From JAHRVQ01 sp047616645 (lineage in GTDB: Bacteria > Pseudomonadota > Gammaproteobacteria > Pseudomonadales > Azotimanducaceae): a stretch of 10,543 bases of DNA. The notes below the pieces were generated by a model. That model was not told the origin of the DNA. It saw nothing but the letters and a program-made list of their open reading frames with translations, and ran no database searches. The stretch spans positions 1 to 10,543 of the forward strand of contig JBLHIH010000136.1 in assembly GCA_047616645.1 (NCBI GenBank), read 5' to 3'. The translations under genes and the position numbers were made by a program. Positions 7,051 to 10,543 of this stretch are shown here, one piece after another. How positions within the stretch are numbered: the first letter of the stretch is position 1; every line of letters begins with the position of its first letter.

Positions 7051-9759
7051 ATGGGCAAATCTCTGGTTATCGTCGAGTCTCCAGCAAAAGCGAAGACGAT
7101 CAATAAATATTTAGGTAAAGACTTTATTGTGAAGTCTAGTGTCGGCCATATCCGAGATTTACCTACCAGTGGTAGTAGTAAGGCAGATCCAAAGGCGCGA
7201 GCTAAGGAAGCGGCAATTACAAGAAAAATGGCGCCGGAAAAAAAAGAAGCCCATAAAAAACAGAAAGCAAAAAAACAGCTAATCGCCCGAATGGGGATCG
7301 ACCCAGAAAATGACTGGGCCGCCAATTATCAAATTTTACCTGGAAAAGAGAAGGTCGTCAGTGACCTTCAGAAGCTCGCTAAGGATGCAGATCATATCTA
7401 CCTTGCAACTGACTTGGATAGGGAAGGAGAGGCGATTGCATGGCATTTACGCGAGGCAATTGGCGGTGATGACAGCCGTTATAGCAGGGTAGTTTTTAAT
7501 GAAATTACCGAAAAAGCAATTAAAGCCGCCTTCGAAGAACCTGGCGAAGTTAATATGGCGATGGTCAATGCGCAGCAATCAAGACGATTCCTAGATCGAG
7601 TGGTTGGCTTTATGGTCTCGCCTCTTTTATGGTCTAAGATCGCAAGAGGTCTTTCAGCGGGAAGAGTACAATCAGTTGCTGTCAGACTAATAGCGGAAAG
7701 AGAAAAAGAAATTAGGGCGTTTAATCCTGAAGAATTTTGGGAAGTTCATGCTGACCTTAAAGCAAGTTCTGAGCAACAAGCTGTTAAATTTCAGCTTTTC
7801 AAGCAAGCTGCCAAAGCTTTTCGACCCACCAACAAAGCGCAAACCGACTTAGTCCTGAAAACACTTAATAGCGCTGACTATATAGTCCGTAGTTGCGAAG
7901 GAAAACCTACACAAACTCGTCCAAGTGCACCATTTATAACCTCAACCTTACAGCAGGCTGCAAGCACACGTCTAGGTTTTGGTGTGAAGAAAACGATGAT
8001 GTTGGCTCAACGATTATATGAAGCTGGTTACATTACTTACATGAGGACCGATTCGAATAATTTGAGTGCCGATGCTGTCAACAGTTGCCGGGATTTAATA
8101 AAATCAGATTATGGAAAGGCATACTTGCCGGACGATCCTAGAATTTATTCTAGTAAGGACGGCGCTCAGGAAGCTCATGAGGCTATCCGGCCATCAGATG
8201 TGACCGTTAAGACAACGGCTATTGCCGGCATGGAAAGAGATTCAGAACGTTTGTACGAATTAATCTGGCGTCAATTTGTCGCCTGCCAAATGCCAAACGC
8301 TAAGTACACTAGTACAACTGTATTGGTTGATGCTGAAGATCTTGAGCTGAAAGTTCGCGGTCGCGTCCTTAAATTTGATGGTTATACCAAAGTTCAGACA
8401 CCGACGGGAAAAAAGGAAGAGGAAGCGATATTACCTGAATACCAGAAAGGTCAGATACTCGTTTTGAACGAATTGTTCCCGGTTCAACATTTTACAAAAC
8501 CTAAGCCGAGATTCGGAGAGGCGAGCCTTGTCAAGGAATTGGAAAAAAGAGGCATTGGACGTCCTTCAACTTATGCCTCTATCATCACGACGATTCAAGA
8601 TCGTGGTTATGCATCCTTAACCAACAAGCGATTTTATGCTGAGAAGATAGGTGAACTCGTTACAGATCGTTTGGTCGAAAGCTTTCAAGACTTGTTGGAT
8701 TATGGTTTTACTGCACAGTTAGAAGAATCTCTCGATGAAGTTTCTGACGGCAAAGTTGAGTGGAAAGCTTTATTAAATAATTTCTATTCAGAATTTGAAG
8801 GTCAAGTTAGTGCGGCTAATCAAGATGATGGGATGAGGCCTAACGATCCAACAATGACTGACATCGAGTGCCCCTTATGTTCGAGGGAAATGCAAATTCG
8901 AACAGCCAGCACCGGTGTTTTCTTAGGTTGTTCGGGGTACGCCTTGCCTCCTAAGGAGCGCTGTAAACAAACAATTAATCTTGTTTCTGGTGATGAAGCG
9001 ATTGACGCAAATGCTGACAATGAAGAGGAAGAATCCAGAATTCTAAGAACCAAGCGTCGTTGCGGTAAGTGCGATGCTGCGATGGATTCTTATTTGATTG
9101 ATACAGAGCGCAAGTTACATATCTGTGGCAATAACCCAGATTGCGAAGGATTTGAGATTGAAGCAGGTGAATTCAAAATAAAAGGCTATGACGGTCCAAT
9201 CATTGAGTGTGATAAATGTGAAGCTGAAATGCAGCTAAGAACTGGACGATTTGGAAAATACTTTGCCTGCTCAAACGAGGAGTGTAAAAATACAAGAAAG
9301 CTTTTACGCAGTGGCGAAGCTGCGCCTCCAAAAATGGACCCTGTGCTCATGCCAGAGCTGCAGTGTAGGAAAGTTGATGATACCTATATATTGAGAGATG
9401 GTGCGGCTGGTATATTCCTTGCTGCTAGTCAATTTCCGAAAAACCGAGAAACTAGGGCACCACTTGTCGCAGAATTAATTCCCCATCAAAATGAAATTGA
9501 CCCTAAATATGCATTTTTGATGAGGGCACCAGCAGCGGATTCTGATGGCAGGCCTAGCCTCGTGAAGTTTTCTCGTAAAACCAAAGAACAATTTGTTATT
9601 ACCGAAAATGAGGAAGGCAAGCCAACTGGATGGCGTGCTGACTACGTAAGTGGAAGCTGGCAAGTGACAGAAAAAGAAAAAGTTGTCAAAAAGAAACCTG
9701 CTAAGAAGAAACCTGCTAAGAAGAAAGCGGTTAAGAAAGAAGCTAAGAAAGAAGCCTAA
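7051..9759 (+). CDS. topA: DNA topoisomerase I (type IA)
   Basis: A 902-residue type IA topoisomerase that relaxes negative supercoils by a single-strand break through a 5'-phosphotyrosine link. The N-terminal TOPRIM domain begins MGKSLVIVESPAKAK with Glu9. The metal residues are in DLDREGE (Asp121, Asp123, Glu125). The active-site tyrosine is Tyr330 in GYITYMRTDS. The C-terminal part has three four-cysteine zinc ribbons as in E. coli TopA: Cys607/610/627/638, Cys671/674/692/698 and Cys720/723/740/745. These are followed by the zinc-less ribbon-like segment (DGAAGIFLAAS). A Lys/Ala-rich insertion in the TOPRIM region (about 40-85) has a counterpart in E. coli. Residues 880-902 form an extra basic tail of KKKPA, KKKPA, KKKAV, KKEA and KKEA repeats that E. 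coli TopA, as I remember it, lacks. AGGT lies six bases before the ATG. Two promoters precede it, and it converges with lexA. Confidence 0.98.
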   Translation: MGKSLVIVESPAKAKTINKYLGKDFIVKSSVGHIRDLPTSGSSKADPKARAKEAAITRKMAPEKKEAHKKQKAKKQLIARMGIDPENDWAANYQILPGKEKVVSDLQKLAKDADHIYLATDLDREGEAIAWHLREAIGGDDSRYSRVVFNEITEKAIKAAFEEPGEVNMAMVNAQQSRRFLDRVVGFMVSPLLWSKIARGLSAGRVQSVAVRLIAEREKEIRAFNPEEFWEVHADLKASSEQQAVKFQLFKQAAKAFRPTNKAQTDLVLKTLNSADYIVRSCEGKPTQTRPSAPFITSTLQQAASTRLGFGVKKTMMLAQRLYEAGYITYMRTDSNNLSADAVNSCRDLIKSDYGKAYLPDDPRIYSSKDGAQEAHEAIRPSDVTVKTTAIAGMERDSERLYELIWRQFVACQMPNAKYTSTTVLVDAEDLELKVRGRVLKFDGYTKVQTPTGKKEEEAILPEYQKGQILVLNELFPVQHFTKPKPRFGEASLVKELEKRGIGRPSTYASIITTIQDRGYASLTNKRFYAEKIGELVTDRLVESFQDLLDYGFTAQLEESLDEVSDGKVEWKALLNNFYSEFEGQVSAANQDDGMRPNDPTMTDIECPLCSREMQIRTASTGVFLGCSGYALPPKERCKQTINLVSGDEAIDANADNEEEESRILRTKRRCGKCDAAMDSYLIDTERKLHICGNNPDCEGFEIEAGEFKIKGYDGPIIECDKCEAEMQLRTGRFGKYFACSNEECKNTRKLLRSGEAAPPKMDPVLMPELQCRKVDDTYILRDGAAGIFLAASQFPKNRETRAPLVAELIPHQNEIDPKYAFLMRAPAADSDGRPSLVKFSRKTKEQFVITENEEGKPTGWRADYVSGSWQVTEKEKVVKKKPAKKKPAKKKAVKKEAKKEA
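9688..9756 (+). repeat. Short in-frame repeats coding the basic tail of TopA
   Basis: The last 23 codons of topA are built from near-identical units: AAAAAGAAACCTGCT, AAGAAGAAACCTGCT and AAGAAGAAAGCGGTT (15 bases each), then AAGAAAGAAGCT and AAGAAAGAAGCC (12 bases each). They encode KKKPA, KKKPA, KKKAV, KKEA and KKEA. The close nucleotide identity suggests growth by slippage; the tail resembles histone H1-like basic tails that bind DNA non-specifically. Confidence 0.85.
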
Positions 9760-9783
9760 GCTCGAATAAAAAGCTCGAATAAA
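9758..9783. repeat. Perfect 13-base tandem duplication after the topA stop
   Basis: AAGCTCGAATAAA occurs twice head to tail (9758-9770 and 9771-9783). The first copy begins in the topA stop codon. A partial third match (AAGCCTCGAG) follows at 9784-9793. The duplication supplies the second arm and T-tract of the candidate lexA terminator. Confidence 0.85.
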
Positions 9784-9793
9784 AAGCCTCGAG
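9765..9793 (-). terminator. Candidate intrinsic terminator of lexA
   Basis: On the minus strand CTCGAG (9793-9788) can pair with TTCGAG (9779-9774): five Watson-Crick pairs and one G-T pair around an 8-base loop. CTTTTTATT follows directly, as a U-tract would. The stem is short, so efficiency may be modest. In the topA direction the same hairpin is not followed by T residues, so it would not be an obvious terminator for topA. Confidence 0.42.
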
Positions 9794-9795
9794 TG

Positions 9796-10395
9796 TCAGT
9801 GCCGAATTACACCAACCATTAAACCTTCAATGGCAAAAGCTTGTTCACGTAGATCTACTTCAATGGGAGAGTAGTTCTCGTTTTCAGGTAACAAGGTTAC
9901 TAGATATTTGCTTCTGCTTTTTTTGTAACGTTTGACAGTAACTTCGTCTTCTATTCTAGCGACTATGATGTCACCATTATTAATTTGTTGTGTTCTGTGG
10001 ACAGCAATTAAGTCTCCATCCAGTATGCCGCATTCGATCATGCTGTCACCATGTACTGTCAATAAGTAATCTGCTTGAGGTTTGAAAAAACTGGGAGGTA
10101 TTTCACAGTAATCTTCGATATTTTCTTCCGCAAGGATAGGATTACCCGCTGCAACTCGCCCAATAATAGGTAAGCCTTCTTCCTCAACAGGTAATCTAAT
10201 ACCTCGAGAAGTACCGGGTATCATTTCAATTGCGCCTTTCCTTGCCAGTGCTTTTAAGTGCTCTTCAGAGGCATTTGCACTTTTAAATCCAAGCTCTTGT
10301 GCGATATCAGCCCTTGTAGGAGGGTAACCGGTTTCATTCATATATGATTTAATGAATTCCAGTACTTCTGTTTGTCTAGCAGTTAACTTAATCAT
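9796..10395 (-). CDS. lexA: LexA SOS repressor / self-cleaving peptidase
   Basis: A 199-residue repressor of the SOS regulon, cytoplasmic and DNA-bound, inactivated by RecA-stimulated self-cleavage. The N-terminal winged helix (MIKLTARQTEVLEFIK, then PPTRADIAQELGF and SANASEEHLKALARKG) is very like the E. coli domain that reads CTGT-N8-ACAG. The cleavage bond is Ala83-Gly84 in GRVAAGNP. The catalytic dyad is Ser118 in VHGDSM and Lys155 in EVTVKRYKK, all aligned with E. coli 84-85, 119 and 156. I take the ATG at 10395 because AAGGTGA lies eight bases upstream and the protein then begins as LexA proteins do; a GTG four codons earlier (10407) would overlap that ribosome site. It converges on topA with only 36 bases between the stop codons, and no sulA follows it. 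A tandem repeat array occupies its upstream region. Confidence 0.97.
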   Translation of the reverse strand: MIKLTARQTEVLEFIKSYMNETGYPPTRADIAQELGFKSANASEEHLKALARKGAIEMIPGTSRGIRLPVEEEGLPIIGRVAAGNPILAEENIEDYCEIPPSFFKPQADYLLTVHGDSMIECGILDGDLIAVHRTQQINNGDIIVARIEDEVTVKRYKKSRSKYLVTLLPENENYSPIEVDLREQAFAIEGLMVGVIRH

Positions 10396-10401
10396 GTCTG
10401 G

Positions 10402-10412
10402 TTTCACCTTTT
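10402..10412 (-). promoter_or_regulatory. lexA ribosome binding site that decides the start codon
   Basis: On the minus strand AAAAGGTGAAA lies about eight bases before ATG 10395. The alternative GTG start at 10407 sits inside this element, so it is the ribosome site and not the start. Confidence 0.6.
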
Positions 10413-10450
10413 ATGCGGAACATTTCTTTTTTCAAGCAACTATTTATTAA

Positions 10451-10543
10451 GCGTTGTTTGCTAGAAGCTCTTTGTTAGTAGTTCTTTGCTAATAGCGCTC
10501 TCTAACACCGTGTTGTTAATACCGTGTTGTTAATACCGTGTTG
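10451..10543. repeat. Degenerate 14-15-base tandem array upstream of lexA (continues off the right edge)
   Basis: Plus-strand units in order: GCGTTGTTTGCTAGA (10451), AGCTCTTTGTTAGTA (10466), GTTCTTTGCTAATA (10481), GCGCTCTCTAACACC (10495), GTGTTGTTAATACC (10510), GTGTTGTTAATACC (10524) and GTGTTG (10538, cut by the edge). The last full units are identical; those nearer lexA are diverged but share a core like TTTGyTArtA. GCAACTATTTATTAA at 10436 may be a further decayed unit. Units of 14 and 15 bases do not keep a reading frame, so the array is probably non-coding. The exact pair points to recent slippage at the distal end. Confidence 0.7.

Noticed and set aside
8820..9053. A minus-strand open frame within topA
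   Set aside because: It is antisense to the first zinc ribbon coding region of topA and shows no recognisable protein.
10451..10543. The tandem units as a CRISPR array or a set of iterons
   Set aside because: Units abut with no unique spacers and drift in sequence, so not CRISPR. No replication gene or plasmid feature is nearby, so iterons are unsupported.

Overview
The window reads as ordinary chromosomal DNA of a gammaproteobacterium, fairly AT-rich. The LexA, TopA, TatD and Slt proteins all carry gammaproteobacterial-type motifs. The association of lexA, topA, a universal stress protein, a Slt-type transglycosylase and an ABC-F ATPase recalls the gene neighbourhood I remember from Pseudomonas. 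That comparison is from memory and was not searched. I see no phage, transposon, tRNA, rRNA or CRISPR.

Layout. Positions 1-6088 form a run of minus-strand genes. Read in transcription order they are: a universal stress protein (6088-5654), the periplasmic lytic transglycosylase slt (5552-3507), an unrecognised ~166-aa protein (about 3413-2913), an EAL-like/HDOD signalling protein interrupted by one in-frame stop (2910-1705), tatD (1529-717), a small glutaredoxin-like protein (665-417), and the 5' third or less of an ABC-F ATPase gene running off the left edge (420-1). Positions 6304-9759 are plus-strand: a small single-span membrane protein of unknown function, then topA behind two good sigma70-type promoters. 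lexA (10395-9796) converges on topA, and a short repeat/terminator region separates them. No stretch longer than 300 bases lacks a gene. The largest gaps are 6089-6303 and 6847-7050, and both hold promoter candidates.

Function. Most of the genes are housekeeping: DNA topology (topA), SOS control (lexA), DNA repair nuclease (tatD), cell-wall turnover (slt), stress (usp) and translation-associated ATPase (ABC-F). They look like neighbours by long-standing gene order rather than members of one pathway. The unknown gene and the EAL-HDOD gene are only 2 bases apart and are probably co-transcribed and translationally coupled.

Most worth a second look: (1) the single TAA that replaces an expected Lys codon in the EAL-HDOD gene while the frame stays open on both sides; (2) a degenerate 14-15-bp tandem array immediately upstream of lexA, reaching the right edge, in a leader that shows no SOS box; (3) the unrecognised gene tied to EAL-HDOD; (4) the lysine/alanine repeat tail of TopA. 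I did not find convincing evidence of a new multi-gene system.
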